Source of the DNA: Candidatus Bathyarchaeia archaeon
GTDB taxonomy: Archaea; Thermoproteota; Bathyarchaeia; Bathyarchaeales; Bathyarchaeaceae
DNA length: 64,000 nucleotides
Assembly: GCA_035283685.1 (NCBI GenBank)
Contig: DATETJ010000010.1
Coordinates: forward strand, 59,588-123,587
Direction of reading: 5' to 3'
The notes under the pieces are model-generated. The model did no database searches. It was not told the origin of the DNA and saw only the letters and a list, made by a program, of their open reading frames with translations. The position numbers and the translations under genes were made by a program. This document shows positions 44,808 through 53,648 of this stretch, in pieces; the stretch's first letter is position 1, and every line of letters begins with the position of its first letter.

Positions 44808-45557
44808 CTATTCGTCTGGCAGGGTAAAGAAAACTGCGCCTCCGAGTTGGCTGATTCGCTTGCCTGCGGGAGTTTCCGCGTTGATTATTCTTGTTTTCAC
44901 TTTTTTGTTCTTTGAAATCTGCAATAGCCTGTTGATTCTGTTCTTGTCTTCGCTCTCGGCAAGATACTTGTCTGTGAGGATCAGGTGTTTCGTTCCCAAG
45001 TCATCGTCACTCTTTCGGTTGTAGACCATGTCTTCGATTTCTTTGAGCGAAAACAGGACAGCTGTGTCGCTGTTTATGCTGTAGAGACGTTTCTCCAACG
45101 CGTCGACGATAAGATCAACTTCTTCTGAGGTGGTCTCTGCGATTAGTTTGTGGAATTCTTCGGTTTTCACGAGTTCAGCCACTTTGTACGGCTGGTCAGC
45201 AGAGCCGACTAGTTCGGCAAAAGCTGCTCTATTCGCCCTCTTCGATTGAATCAGATATGCGTGATGCCGTCGCACATGGTCTAGAAAGTCTGTAGCATAA
45301 GTTGTTTTCATCGGAGCTGTGACCACGATGCTTCTTATCCCTTCGCTAAGCGCTGGTCTCAACGCGTCAACTACAGATTCGTGAAAATTATACAGAACTC
45401 CTTCACCTGTCCTCTTTCCCCCAAGCTTCAACGTAAGGTACAATTTTACGACATGGCTAAACACTTGCCATAGAACCGCTCGGTCATTCTCAAAACCCAC
45501 AAGAAGTGCGACTGGATACCCGCGTCTGTAGCTTTGTTTCCGCTTCATTTCTGTCAC
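44808..45557 (-). CDS. Pelota/eRF1-like protein without N-terminal domain
   Basis: A 249-residue protein that matches the central and C-terminal domains of Pelota/aRF1. The middle part reads ALRPALSEGIRSIVVTAPMKTTY. The end KVKTRIINAETPAGKRISQLGGAVFFTLP matches the eRF1 domain 3 motif (S-x-E-T-x-A-G-x-Q-L-x-x-L-G-G-I). The N-terminal Sm-like or NIKS domain is missing. Members with this truncated layout occur in archaea and are considered relatives of ribosome-rescue or Vms1-type factors. Ribosome binding would be the expected role. Confidence 0.7.
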   Translation of the reverse strand: MTEMKRKQSYRRGYPVALLVGFENDRAVLWQVFSHVVKLYLTLKLGGKRTGEGVLYNFHESVVDALRPALSEGIRSIVVTAPMKTTYATDFLDHVRRHHAYLIQSKRANRAAFAELVGSADQPYKVAELVKTEEFHKLIAETTSEEVDLIVDALEKRLYSINSDTAVLFSLKEIEDMVYNRKSDDDLGTKHLILTDKYLAESEDKNRINRLLQISKNKKVKTRIINAETPAGKRISQLGGAVFFTLPDE

Positions 45558-45768
45558 TGACTCTGTTTCTCTTTTAAGATGCGTGTGCTCTTTGATTTTG
45601 GGAAAATGTGCAACAACTTCAGCGCGGTTCTATATTTGGGTTCTTGCTCTTCTCATGCTGTATTCTGTTGAAGGAGAAACGAGGTATACGCCGGTTGATG
45701 CTTGCTTCTCACGGTTTTTCTACTCTCTTCTCCGTGTCATCTCCTGTTGAAACCATTTTTGGACAATT

Positions 45769-45969
45769 CTAGAGATCTTTTAGAAGGCTCAAGAGTTTTC
45801 CTTTCTTGTTGAAGTCTTTCTTCTCTTCTGCTTCCAACATGGCAGATTGCAGCCAACTTTCTAGTTCAGAGGAGTAATCTACTTTATTCGGATGATTTCT
45901 CTGCGCTCTGTTGATCCACGACTGAGTTGACGTGTTTGCATGTTTATCGGTTAATTCCATGGTTTTCAC
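45769..45969 (-). CDS. 66-residue hypothetical protein
   Basis: A small, charged protein (many Lys, Glu, Ser) with a C-terminal helix (WLQSAMLEAEEKKDFNKKGKLLSLLKDL). The upstream region on the minus strand contains an AGGTG ribosome-binding element 6-10 bases before the ATG, which favours it as a real gene. No family is recognised. It stands alone between the Pelota-like gene and the tRNA-His gene. Confidence 0.5.
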   Translation of the reverse strand: MKTMELTDKHANTSTQSWINRAQRNHPNKVDYSSELESWLQSAMLEAEEKKDFNKKGKLLSLLKDL

Positions 45970-46306
45970 CTCTTATGTTTTTCAGTAGAACGGTCGGGAA
46001 AGATGACAAAAAACCGCTGAAAGCCCTTTTTGTCAATATTCTTCTTTACGAGAATTCTACCTGCTATGTAGTGTACTTGGTCACATATTAAGATGTTTAT
46101 GAATGCACATGTCCGTGACGGCTTGTTTTGCGTGGTATAGCTTCTGGGCGAAAAGTAGCGATTGGAGCAAGATTTCTCCGAAAGACACTTTGCACCTCCA
46201 AAACAACCCTTTTGAGGCTATGGACAGAGTTCGCCTTACGGCAAACGCAAATAAGCGTCAACATGAGTTGATGTGATACGGAGTTAAGCAAGACTCCATA
46301 AGAAGT
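45970..46306. other. 337-base intergenic region before tRNA-His
   Basis: No convincing gene here. A 64-codon minus-strand frame (46097-46291) has no supporting signal. A run of T and A near 46029-46051 may be a promoter or terminator. The tRNA-His promoter is expected near 46275-46285 but no clear TATA box is present. Confidence 0.4.
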
Positions 46307-46380
46307 GGCCGGGGTGAGGTAGCCTGGTAGCCTATAGGCCTGTGGAGCCTAGCGCCCGGGTTCAAATCCCGGTCCCGGCC
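46307..46380 (+). tRNA. tRNA-His (GTG)
   Basis: The cloverleaf is complete: acceptor GCCGGGG paired with TCCCGGC, D arm AGG/CCT, anticodon stem TAGGC/GCCTA with loop CTGTGGA (anticodon GTG), and T arm CCGGG-TTCAAAT-CCCGG. The extra G at 46307 pairs with C73 at 46380, so the histidine-specific G-1 is encoded in DNA and need not be added by Thg1. No intron. CCA is not encoded. Confidence 0.95.
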
Positions 46381-46395
46381 CTCAAAGTCGGAAGC

Positions 46396-48198
46396 TTACT
46401 CAGTTAATGTTGCTTCAAGCATGTTGACGAATTGTTCAGCTTGTTTCATGCCTTTCTGCCAGAACTCTTCCTGAGTGATGTCAAAGCCCAATTCAGCTGC
46501 GAGTTCACGTGGGGACTTGCTTCCTCGCGCGGCTAAAAGTCGTTTTAACTTAGGGACAAAGCTCTCTGCCTGCTCCTTGTACAGCTGATACAACGCATAG
46601 ACGAAAAGTTGGGCATACACGTACGGATAATTGTAGAAACGATAGTTAGCCCTGAAATAATGCGGCGACACAACCCAAGCCCACTTCATCTCATCCAGCC
46701 AGTCAACTGAACCGCTATAGAGCGAATCGCGCGCTGCAACCCACAAGCTGGCAATTGAATCTCCATCAAAGGCTTGACCTCGACTTAACGCGTCGTACAG
46801 ACTCTGTTCAAAGAATGCACGCGCCGAAACCTGAAAGGTTACAACGAAGAACCTGTCCAATACATTAGCGAGTATGGCCTGCTTCTCCGTTTTCGTCTCA
46901 GCTTTATGAAGCAATCGTTCAGTCAACAGCAGTTCACCGAACACGCTTCCAGTTTCGGCTAGGCAGCTGCCGGTTTCAAAGTTGGCTGGCTTCTGCGCTC
47001 TAGCTCCAAGATAAGCGTGAACCGCGTGCCCCAGCTCATGCGCTTGTGTAAAGACGTCTCCCATATTGCCGTTGAAGCTCTGCAGGACATAGGCGCTTTT
47101 TTCAGCCAACCAAGAAGCGCAGAAGGCTCCAGAGGCTTTGCCTTTACGCACCTTGCCATCTATGTGCCTTCGTTCAAACATTTCGTCAACCCAATTGCCC
47201 ACTTCAGAGTCGAATCCATGGTAGGCATCTGCAACTTCCCTTCGAGCTTGACTCCAGACGTATGTCGTTTTGGAAGCGTTGGGCAAAGGGGCAGTCAAAT
47301 CGTAATTGGCCAGTTTGTCCAAGCCCATGAGCTTAGCCTTGAGTGTAAGATACTTTTGGTGCAGACCAACGTTCTTCTTGACTGTGGCTAGGAGACAATC
47401 AATAGTCTCCTGATCCACATCGTTGGAGATGAAGCTCTGAGTCATTGGAGATGGATACTTCCGCAACCTGCACATCTGCAAGTGGTCTTCGCAAACAGCG
47501 CGGATGGCACTTGCCCAAACAATGTCATCCTTCCCAAGGTTCTGGTGCACGGTTTGGTAAGCCCGCTTCCTCAAATCGCGGTCTGGATTCTGATAAAAAC
47601 CAATTATTTCACCGTAAGGAAGAATCCTAGCTGTGCCCCCAACCTCAAAACTGAACGTTCGGGTGGAGAGCCAGTCGCTTTGCAGCTTTTGCCACGAGCT
47701 AATTCCATTCTTGTCTTTGATTATTGTCAAGCGTTCCTCCGTCTCGGAGAGCATATAAGGCGTTCTTCGCAGAATCTTCTCGAGAAAATGCTTGTACTCA
47801 GCCAAAGCTGAATCTGAGACCAGAGAGGGACTCTTGACAAGTAGTCGTCCCAACTCGATGAGTACAAAAGCTAACGCTTGGCCAACTTTCGTCATTGCAG
47901 CCCGCACTGCATCATTAAGCTGTTTAGCCACCTTATCAGTGGAATCGGCAGAATACTTCAGAAAACAGTACAATCTGACTCCGTCAAACTTCAGCGTGTA
48001 CGCGTCTCTCAACTCGAGAAATTGCAGCAAACCATTTGCATCAAGGTTCTCAATTTTGCCATGAAACATGTCTCTAATCTTCTCTGCTTCTTCAACCATG
48101 AGCCGCAATTCCCCTTGAACAAGGGCGGGATCAGCGTTCTCGACAAGTTGGGAAAGATCCCAAACCATCTCTTCCTCAGTCAAGACTGGACCCTCCAA
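46396..48198 (-). CDS. pepF: oligoendopeptidase F (M3 family)
   Basis: A 600-residue cytoplasmic zinc peptidase. The active site HELGHAVHAYLG (HExxH) lies near residue 388, with the third ligand Glu in ETGSCLAETGSVFGELLLTE about 25 residues later. The long helical N-terminal region and the C-terminal Tyr-rich stretch (WVVSPHYFRANYRFYNYPYVYAQLF) match PepF. It should cut short peptides of about 7-17 residues and feed amino-acid recycling. Length and motifs are complete. Confidence 0.95.
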   Translation of the reverse strand: MEGPVLTEEEMVWDLSQLVENADPALVQGELRLMVEEAEKIRDMFHGKIENLDANGLLQFLELRDAYTLKFDGVRLYCFLKYSADSTDKVAKQLNDAVRAAMTKVGQALAFVLIELGRLLVKSPSLVSDSALAEYKHFLEKILRRTPYMLSETEERLTIIKDKNGISSWQKLQSDWLSTRTFSFEVGGTARILPYGEIIGFYQNPDRDLRKRAYQTVHQNLGKDDIVWASAIRAVCEDHLQMCRLRKYPSPMTQSFISNDVDQETIDCLLATVKKNVGLHQKYLTLKAKLMGLDKLANYDLTAPLPNASKTTYVWSQARREVADAYHGFDSEVGNWVDEMFERRHIDGKVRKGKASGAFCASWLAEKSAYVLQSFNGNMGDVFTQAHELGHAVHAYLGARAQKPANFETGSCLAETGSVFGELLLTERLLHKAETKTEKQAILANVLDRFFVVTFQVSARAFFEQSLYDALSRGQAFDGDSIASLWVAARDSLYSGSVDWLDEMKWAWVVSPHYFRANYRFYNYPYVYAQLFVYALYQLYKEQAESFVPKLKRLLAARGSKSPRELAAELGFDITQEEFWQKGMKQAEQFVNMLEATLTE

Positions 48199-48415
48199 AG
48201 TATCTGCAGTTACTCTCTCGAGGTCTTAATAAACTGTGCACGCACTTCCTCTTTGACCGTTATCGGTCAAACGCTTTTTAGGCAGCGGCCTAGCTTGGCT
48301 GTTGAAAGCCATGAATGTGTCAAAAATCTATACCTATGTAGGAACACTGACGACGCTTTCGTAACCACACTTCGTTTTTTCGCCAATTCAGCAGCGTTAT
48401 TCCGCTTTCACACCG

Positions 48416-49363
48416 CTACCTTAATTGTGGCAAAACATTGTCGGAAAACAGCTTAGCTTCTTCAAGATTGAGAAAACCCATTGTAAAGAGGCTCACACCC
48501 TTCGCAACGTATCTCTGCATTTTCTCAACCCACTGTTCAGGAGTGCCTCCCGCCGATCCGATCCTTTTCCGGTATTCATCAATGGCCATGCCTAGACGCT
48601 GGGCACGCTGCTGTATCTTCGATTCGATCTCCTCTTCTGTCAACCCCACAATGGGAGTTACGCCTATCGCCTTCTTTATCTCGTTGAATTCCCTTTGGAC
48701 GGTTGTGCAGTGTTTTTTCAGTGCAGCCAACTTCTGGTCTAGGACTTCCTCCGACGGGTTGAAGGCGAAATGGCTTATGTCAGCGTATTTGGCAGCGATC
48801 TTGAGTGTCCTAGTCTCGCCTCCGCCTCCAACCATTATCGGTGGAGGTCTCTGTATAGGAAGTGGCGCGTTCAACACGTTGTCAACGTGGTACAACTTGC
48901 CACTGAAGCTTGTGCGCTCACGTGTAAACATGCTTTTGCATATTTGGATAGTTTCCTCAAGGCCTTTCATGCGTTCTTTAACTGGTGGAAATCGTCCGAA
49001 GTAGCCGTTGAATTCCTTTTCGTGCCATCCTGCGCCGATGCCGAAGATCAAGCGCCCGCTCGATATTATGTCAATGGTTGTAGCCATCTTTGCGAGCACG
49101 GTAGGCTGTCGATAATAATAACATGAAACAAGGGGACCCAATCTGATCTTGCTCGTGACAGCAGCTAAGCCAGCAAGCGTGGACCAACATTCCAGCGGAT
49201 GCCTTTCGGAACCGTCAGGATTCGCCATATTCATGAAATGATCTGACACCGTAAACAAGTCAAAACCGAGCTTCTCAACTCCCAAACACAAACTCTTTAG
49301 TTCATGAAAATTACGACCTTCGGGAGCAACATGAACACCGAACAAAATGTCATCCCGCTGCAT
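48416..49363 (-). CDS. F420-dependent LLM-class oxidoreductase
   Basis: A 315-residue TIM-barrel enzyme of the luciferase-like monooxygenase superfamily. Family blocks include LGVEKLGFDLFTVSDHFMNM, RLIFGIGAGWHEKEFNGYFGRFPP and PPPIMVGGGGETRTLKIAAKYADISHFAF. The group uses deazaflavin F420 or FMN; the GAGWHEKEFNGYG-like block and the archaeal context favour F420. The substrate is unknown. It is a single gene between converging or same-strand neighbours and its regulation is not visible. Confidence 0.85.
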   Translation of the reverse strand: MQRDDILFGVHVAPEGRNFHELKSLCLGVEKLGFDLFTVSDHFMNMANPDGSERHPLECWSTLAGLAAVTSKIRLGPLVSCYYYRQPTVLAKMATTIDIISSGRLIFGIGAGWHEKEFNGYFGRFPPVKERMKGLEETIQICKSMFTRERTSFSGKLYHVDNVLNAPLPIQRPPPIMVGGGGETRTLKIAAKYADISHFAFNPSEEVLDQKLAALKKHCTTVQREFNEIKKAIGVTPIVGLTEEEIESKIQQRAQRLGMAIDEYRKRIGSAGGTPEQWVEKMQRYVAKGVSLFTMGFLNLEEAKLFSDNVLPQLR

Positions 49364-49453
49364 TTAGAGGCCTCAAAAGAAATCAGTCATGCAGACCAGT
49401 ATTTGAGCGTTGCATAAAGAACGAGAAGAACGGTGGGAAAACGCCTCGAAGCA

Positions 49454-49924
49454 TCAAAACGTTGCCAATGATCTCTCGTAGTCAGCTACAATGAACTGTT
49501 TGCCCTTTTGAATGACCTTGTGGCCTTCGCTCTCAAGAAGCTTCCTTTGCGCTAAAGCTCCACCCGGGTACTTTTCGTTGATGACTCCGCCAGCCCTCAA
49601 AGTGCGCCAGTAGGGCAATACACTCTTCTCGCCCTTCTGCTTCTGCTCTTCCGCCGCGTTGGCTGCAACCCAAGCGAAAATACCCGTAGTAATCGGGCAG
49701 CCGATCGAAGCCTTGTGCTTCTTCGCTAGAGCTACGCGAATCTCGTTGATGGTGGTGATTTTGCCCTTGGGCACTTGTCTCATGAGTTTGTCGACTTCGA
49801 TGGGCGCTGGAATGACCACCGTGCCTGCGCCCCAGCGTTTGCTCATTTTGTCAGTGATCTTTTCCACTTTTGGCAGGTCCTTGCTGTCATGCAGTTTTTC
49901 AGCCCAGCTTTTTTTCGTTGGCAT
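49454..49924 (-). CDS. MGMT-like winged-helix protein without methyl-acceptor Cys
   Basis: About 156 residues from ATG 49924 (MPTKKSWAEK); the frame upstream to 50092 runs into the next gene's territory. The fold resembles the DNA-binding domain of O6-alkylguanine-DNA alkyltransferase (RQVPKGKITTINEIRVALA...IGCPITTGIFAWVAANAAEE...LPYWRTLRAGGVINEKYPGG), as in alkyltransferase-like (Atl) proteins. The PCHR active-site Cys motif is not visible (IGCPITTG is in that area), so it may flag damaged bases rather than repair them. The YWRTLRAGG block is the conserved damage-recognition wing. Confidence 0.7.
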   Translation of the reverse strand: MPTKKSWAEKLHDSKDLPKVEKITDKMSKRWGAGTVVIPAPIEVDKLMRQVPKGKITTINEIRVALAKKHKASIGCPITTGIFAWVAANAAEEQKQKGEKSVLPYWRTLRAGGVINEKYPGGALAQRKLLESEGHKVIQKGKQFIVADYERSLATF

Positions 49925-49944
49925 TTTGTCCACCTTGTCGATGG

Positions 49945-50328
49945 CTAGAATGTCAGGCTGAATTTGAACAGGGCGAAGCCGATTAGTCCAAGTATTATTG
50001 CGATGGCTGCGAATATGATGACCGCTAGCAGTGAGATGGCAAGAGCCTTCAGCCATCCGCAGTCGAAAAAGTATTTCACAATCACCAGCCACAGAATCAA
50101 CTGGATGATTGAAGCAATGAAACCGGTGAAGAAGGCGCCAAAAAGAGTTCCAACCACTATGCCAACAACAACTATCCAGATTGCATCTGTAAGCTTAGCT
50201 TTCTCCTTGCCGACAATTGCTCTTCCTGAGAGCCAGAGAACCGGCGAGAGTATTAAGATGTTTACGACGATGTGAATTGCGAGCCAATCTAAGTTGACAG
50301 CCAACTTCAGTTTTCTCCTTTGCTCCAA
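49945..50328 (-). CDS. small four-helix membrane protein
   Basis: A 127-residue protein with four hydrophobic segments (about residues 16-34, 48-72, 74-90 and 93-122). No family is recognised. The final helix ends in FALFKFSLTF. It follows the AHSA1 gene by 73 bases and precedes the MGMT-like gene by 20 bases, both on its strand, so all three may share a transcript. Confidence 0.65.
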   Translation of the reverse strand: MEQRRKLKLAVNLDWLAIHIVVNILILSPVLWLSGRAIVGKEKAKLTDAIWIVVVGIVVGTLFGAFFTGFIASIIQLILWLVIVKYFFDCGWLKALAISLLAVIIFAAIAIILGLIGFALFKFSLTF

Positions 50329-50401
50329 TCTTTGGCTTAGCGAGTTATGAGACTAAGTTAATAACGCTTTTGAGCCACTACGAGACTAGGCGTAAAACGG
50401 G

Positions 50402-50866
50402 CTACCTCGCAAAGTATTCTTTGAGAGGGGTCCAGTAGAAGTCGATCCATCCTTGCTCTACGTCTTTCGCCTGACTCGCTGGCACATCAGAGTGTGCCAT
50501 AACTATTTGAGTGCCGCCTTCAGCTTTCCTGAAAGTCAACTCTAATCTCGAAGAGGCATAGCCTCGCGGCCATTCCGTTGTCTTCCATTCTTGAACTATT
50601 CTCTTTCCTTTATCCAACTCCAAATTCTTTCCAAAAATGTAACCGTCCCACGCTGTGAACTTGCCGCCTACTTCCGGGTTGCAGGTGGCCTTGCTGCCGG
50701 TGAAGGCGCTATGTTTTCCAGCATTCATGAAAGCTTCATAAACCTCTTCAGGTGAAGCTGAGACAACTACGGTCTGTTTGATCGTCTTAACTTTCGTTTC
50801 GATTTGGCCTCCGTCAGCATCAAAAGCATCTGTAAGAATGCTGTAGGCAATAAGGTCTCCTATCAC
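50402..50866 (-). CDS. AHSA1/SRPBCC-fold protein
   Basis: A 154-residue protein of the START/Bet v1 fold. The core IKQTVVVSASPEEVYEAFMNAGKHSAFTG, NPEVGGKFTAWDGYIFGKNLELDKGKRIVQEWKT and the closing WIDFYWTPLKEYF match the AHSA1-like group (activator of Hsp90 ATPase homologue). The domain has a large hydrophobic pocket, and most prokaryotic members have no proven function. The first 28 residues look like an added N-terminal segment, and the true start may be an internal Val or Met. Confidence 0.82.
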   Translation of the reverse strand: MIGDLIAYSILTDAFDADGGQIETKVKTIKQTVVVSASPEEVYEAFMNAGKHSAFTGSKATCNPEVGGKFTAWDGYIFGKNLELDKGKRIVQEWKTTEWPRGYASSRLELTFRKAEGGTQIVMAHSDVPASQAKDVEQGWIDFYWTPLKEYFAR

Positions 50867-50955
50867 GTATGGTTGCCATTGTTAACAGGTCGTGAAATGC
50901 TCTTAATAGCCGCCTTGTTCAAATGCCATTGCATCCTGAAAGGAGCGAATTGCGC

Positions 50956-51813
50956 GTGAAGCTACTCCTAGATGAAATGTACACTGGATTAAAGGAATAT
51001 CTGCAGGCTCTAGGTTGGGATGTGGTAACGGTTCACGATGCCAACTTGGCTGGAGCCAGCGACAGAAAGATTGTTGAGTATGCTGAAAGGAACGGACTGC
51101 TGCTCGTGACACAGGATGAAAAACACGCTGATTTAGCCAGCTTGCGACATGTTCCCTGCGTGCTCATTTCAAAAACTATGCTCACGAAAATGATAGATGC
51201 CGAGTTAAGAAAAACCCAAACTTCAGGCGTGGCTGAAATCAAAATGAAGCCATCTCGCATTTTTGACCCAGCACATATTGCTGTGTTAGAATCAGAAGAC
51301 CGTAAGATGTGGCAGAACCCGGACGAGATACTAGCTGGCGTCGAGCTTCGACCGAATTGGGTTGCTGTGGATTTGGGTTGCGGCAGTGGGTATTTCACCG
51401 TGCCGCTTTCCAATAAGGTCAAGAGAGTTCTAGCAATTGATGTTCAGAAAGAAATGCTGGACTTCCTTAAGAACAAGATAAGACAGCTCAAGATCAAGAA
51501 CATAAAACTACTGCTTTCTCAACCCAATGAAATCCCTGTTGGGGACAACAGCGTTGATTTCTTAATGTCAGTTAACGCGCTTCACGAGTTTGATGCCAGA
51601 GACAAGATGACCGAAGAAATGAGACGGGTCCTTAAGAAAGGCGGAAAGCTGCTTGTTGTTGACTTCAAAAAAGAGGACACGGGTTTCGGTCCACCAGTCA
51701 GTATAAGAGTTAGTAAGGAAAGGGCTGTCAGAGTTTTTGAGAAAAGAGGTTTCAGGCTGTCAAAAACCAAGGATTTGCCTTATCATTATGTGCTGGTTTT
51801 CGTTAAGGCTTAA
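50956..51813 (+). CDS. DUF5615 PIN-like domain fused to SAM methyltransferase
   Basis: About 285 residues from GTG 50956, which is preceded by GGAG at 50941-50944; an ATG at 50923 would add 11 residues. Residues 1-100 match the DUF5615/Mut7-C PIN-like family (MKLLLDEMYTGLKEYLQALGWDVVTVHDANLAG...LLLVTQDEKHADLASL), with acidic residues LLDE and TQDE at the expected places. Residues about 120-285 form a class I methyltransferase (VAVDLGCGSGYFTVPL, VDFLMSVNALHEF, GGKLLVVDFKKED). DUF5615 usually occurs alone as a toxin with a small antitoxin. Here it is fused, and no antitoxin is adjacent. Confidence 0.8.
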   Translation: MKLLLDEMYTGLKEYLQALGWDVVTVHDANLAGASDRKIVEYAERNGLLLVTQDEKHADLASLRHVPCVLISKTMLTKMIDAELRKTQTSGVAEIKMKPSRIFDPAHIAVLESEDRKMWQNPDEILAGVELRPNWVAVDLGCGSGYFTVPLSNKVKRVLAIDVQKEMLDFLKNKIRQLKIKNIKLLLSQPNEIPVGDNSVDFLMSVNALHEFDARDKMTEEMRRVLKKGGKLLVVDFKKEDTGFGPPVSIRVSKERAVRVFEKRGFRLSKTKDLPYHYVLVFVKA

Positions 51814-51873
51814 TGTTGACTCTGCGTTCATAAAATACATAGCTTGCGTTTCCGAATCTTTTTTGGATGTTAG

Positions 51874-52281
51874 ATGCGTCAGATTATCCGAACCAAGCAA
51901 TCTGGTCAAATTCTAGGCAGCATTCTTTGCCTCCTCGGCTTTGTAGCGTTGCTGCTGGTTTTCTGGAAAGCTTGGCCCAGTGCTTCGGGTTCCGCCGATG
52001 TATTTTCAGCGCTTTGGTCTCAAGTTCTCAACGGGCAGATAAATCTTGGGTCGCTTCTAGTCTTGAAACTGGTCTACTTGATGATAGGGGGATCTGCTCT
52101 CTTAATTTTGGGAATAGCGGTGTTGGCTTTGAGTCGTCAGATTTTCTACGTTTCGGGCGAATCCACTTTAATCCAGTGCCCGTACTGCAGAAATCAATGG
52201 AAGGCTAGGCGAGCCATGGGCTGGGCTGAATGCCCATTCTGCCGCAAATTCATTCATCCACAAACTGTAAAGAAAATCTAG
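51874..52281 (+). CDS. two-helix membrane protein with zinc ribbon
   Basis: A 135-residue protein with two helices (about residues 12-35 and 62-85) followed by a C-terminal cytoplasmic zinc ribbon: IQCPYCRNQWKARRAMGWAECPFCRKFIHP, two CxxC pairs. It starts 60 bases after the methyltransferase fusion. It probably acts as a membrane sensor or adaptor, but the function is not known. Confidence 0.75.
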   Translation: MRQIIRTKQSGQILGSILCLLGFVALLLVFWKAWPSASGSADVFSALWSQVLNGQINLGSLLVLKLVYLMIGGSALLILGIAVLALSRQIFYVSGESTLIQCPYCRNQWKARRAMGWAECPFCRKFIHPQTVKKI

Positions 52282-52980
52282 GCTTTGAGGCGTGAATTCC
52301 TAATCGAATTCTTTGTCCTTGACTTTAACACGAACATAAGCCTGTTCAAATACTATTGCATTGTTGATTTCTTTTAGCCATGTTTCCCGTCGGTTGTCTT
52401 TGCCCAACTTTGTCGAAGCTCCTGACTGCGTCTAGGCTTCGTGGAAAAAGGGTATTAGCGGTTATGAATTCAGAATCAACATTTAAAATCAACCATTAGC
52501 AAAACGGGGAACTCGGCGCGGTCTCCTTTCTCTCTTTCTTGGAAGAAGGCTCCAAAAATGAAAATGCCCAAGCTGAGTCTAAGCCCAGACGGTTCCAGCT
52601 CGTTCGGTCACCCGTGACATGTCGTCGGCGTCGCTCTCATTTGATGTCATCGCGTGAGGTGCGACTCAAACAATCGATACGGATCAACCGCTCGGGTTGG
52701 TCGTCCAAGCGTGCTTCTCAACTTGGGCAAAGATGTTAGAGGTGAGAATGATATTTAAGGAGTTTGTACAGCTTTCGTCAACATTCGTTGATCATGGAAA
52801 ATCTTTTTGACAGGAGAGATGACATTTGGCTCCATACCTTAGGCGATAGCTGGATTTCCATGGAAGGTATTTAACTTCTAGCAGGTTTCGAGTTGGAGAT
52901 TCTAGGCGTTTTTCACCCGTTGCGCCTGTATTAGAGCCTAAAAGTTTAAGCCGTTACTTTTAGAAGTCAGTTGCGAGAAC
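52282..52980. other. 699-base intergenic region, no convincing gene
   Basis: The 66-codon frame at 52539-52739 lacks any ribosome-binding site or recognisable motif. A+T-rich strings near 52476-52500 and 52745-52760 could hold promoter elements, the latter possibly belonging to a non-coding RNA. I see no tRNA, CRISPR or terminator. Similarity to the dispersed repeat at 7.05 kb was looked for and not found beyond a few bases. Confidence 0.4.
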
Positions 52981-53637
52981 ATGCCTAGCAAGTGGGCAAG
53001 GAAAGTAATTATGACGAAGACTGACGCGTTCGACGACGACCTTAGCTTTCTGCTATCTAGACTTGCTCAAGGCATGTCTCTGGACACTGTGAAGCCGCTC
53101 ACTGAACTTGAGGAGCATCTGGTGCAGCTTCACAGAGAAAACATAGTCAAGATAAATCATTCTGTAATGGAGTTGGTGTGCGCCAAGCATCTAATCGAGA
53201 AAGGCTATCAAGTGAAGGTTGAATACCCATTGGACGGCGGCTTAACATGCGACTTGTATGCGACCAAAGGTTACGGCAGCTTGATTGTAGAGATAGAGAC
53301 AGGTTTTGTTCCGCCTGACCACGCTCTCGATCCAGAAGCCTACATTTCCGCAAGAATAGCCAGCAAAATCATTCGATACAGTTATAGGGCAGGCAAATTC
53401 GCCTTGGGTATGCCGCCTCATTACCTGCTGCAATTCCCAGCAGCTTTCACTCAAACACCACGGATGAGAAAGACAGACGATTTGAAAGCGATAAAAACTC
53501 TGTGCGATACATACTATCAAAATCCGCCTGTGACATTGAACGAGATTAAGGACGCTCGAATACACGTCGTCTACATTATCGACGTGGATGAGGCAGTAGT
53601 GCGAGAGGCTGACCCTGAGCTTTACGTCCCGAAATGA
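52981..53637 (+). CDS. putative PD-(D/E)xK-like nuclease protein
   Basis: A 218-residue protein. A helical first part is followed by ELVCAKHLIEKGYQVKVEYPLDGGLTCDLYATKGYGSLIVEIETGFV, which has the strand-helix-strand and Asp plus ExE-type pattern of restriction-like nucleases. In the usual motif the last position is Lys; here the sequence is EIETG, so catalysis could be altered or absent. The C-terminal part (YIIDVDEAVVREADPE) has no known match. No methylase or toxin partner is adjacent. Confidence 0.55.
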   Translation: MPSKWARKVIMTKTDAFDDDLSFLLSRLAQGMSLDTVKPLTELEEHLVQLHRENIVKINHSVMELVCAKHLIEKGYQVKVEYPLDGGLTCDLYATKGYGSLIVEIETGFVPPDHALDPEAYISARIASKIIRYSYRAGKFALGMPPHYLLQFPAAFTQTPRMRKTDDLKAIKTLCDTYYQNPPVTLNEIKDARIHVVYIIDVDEAVVREADPELYVPK

Positions 53638-53648
53638 GTATTCAGCCC

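Noticed and set aside
46097..46291. 64-codon minus-strand frame upstream of tRNA-His
   Set aside because: No ribosome-binding site or family features; probably random.
52539..52739. 66-codon plus-strand frame in the 52.3-53.0 kb gap
   Set aside because: Low-complexity Arg/Ser content and no initiation signal; not supported.
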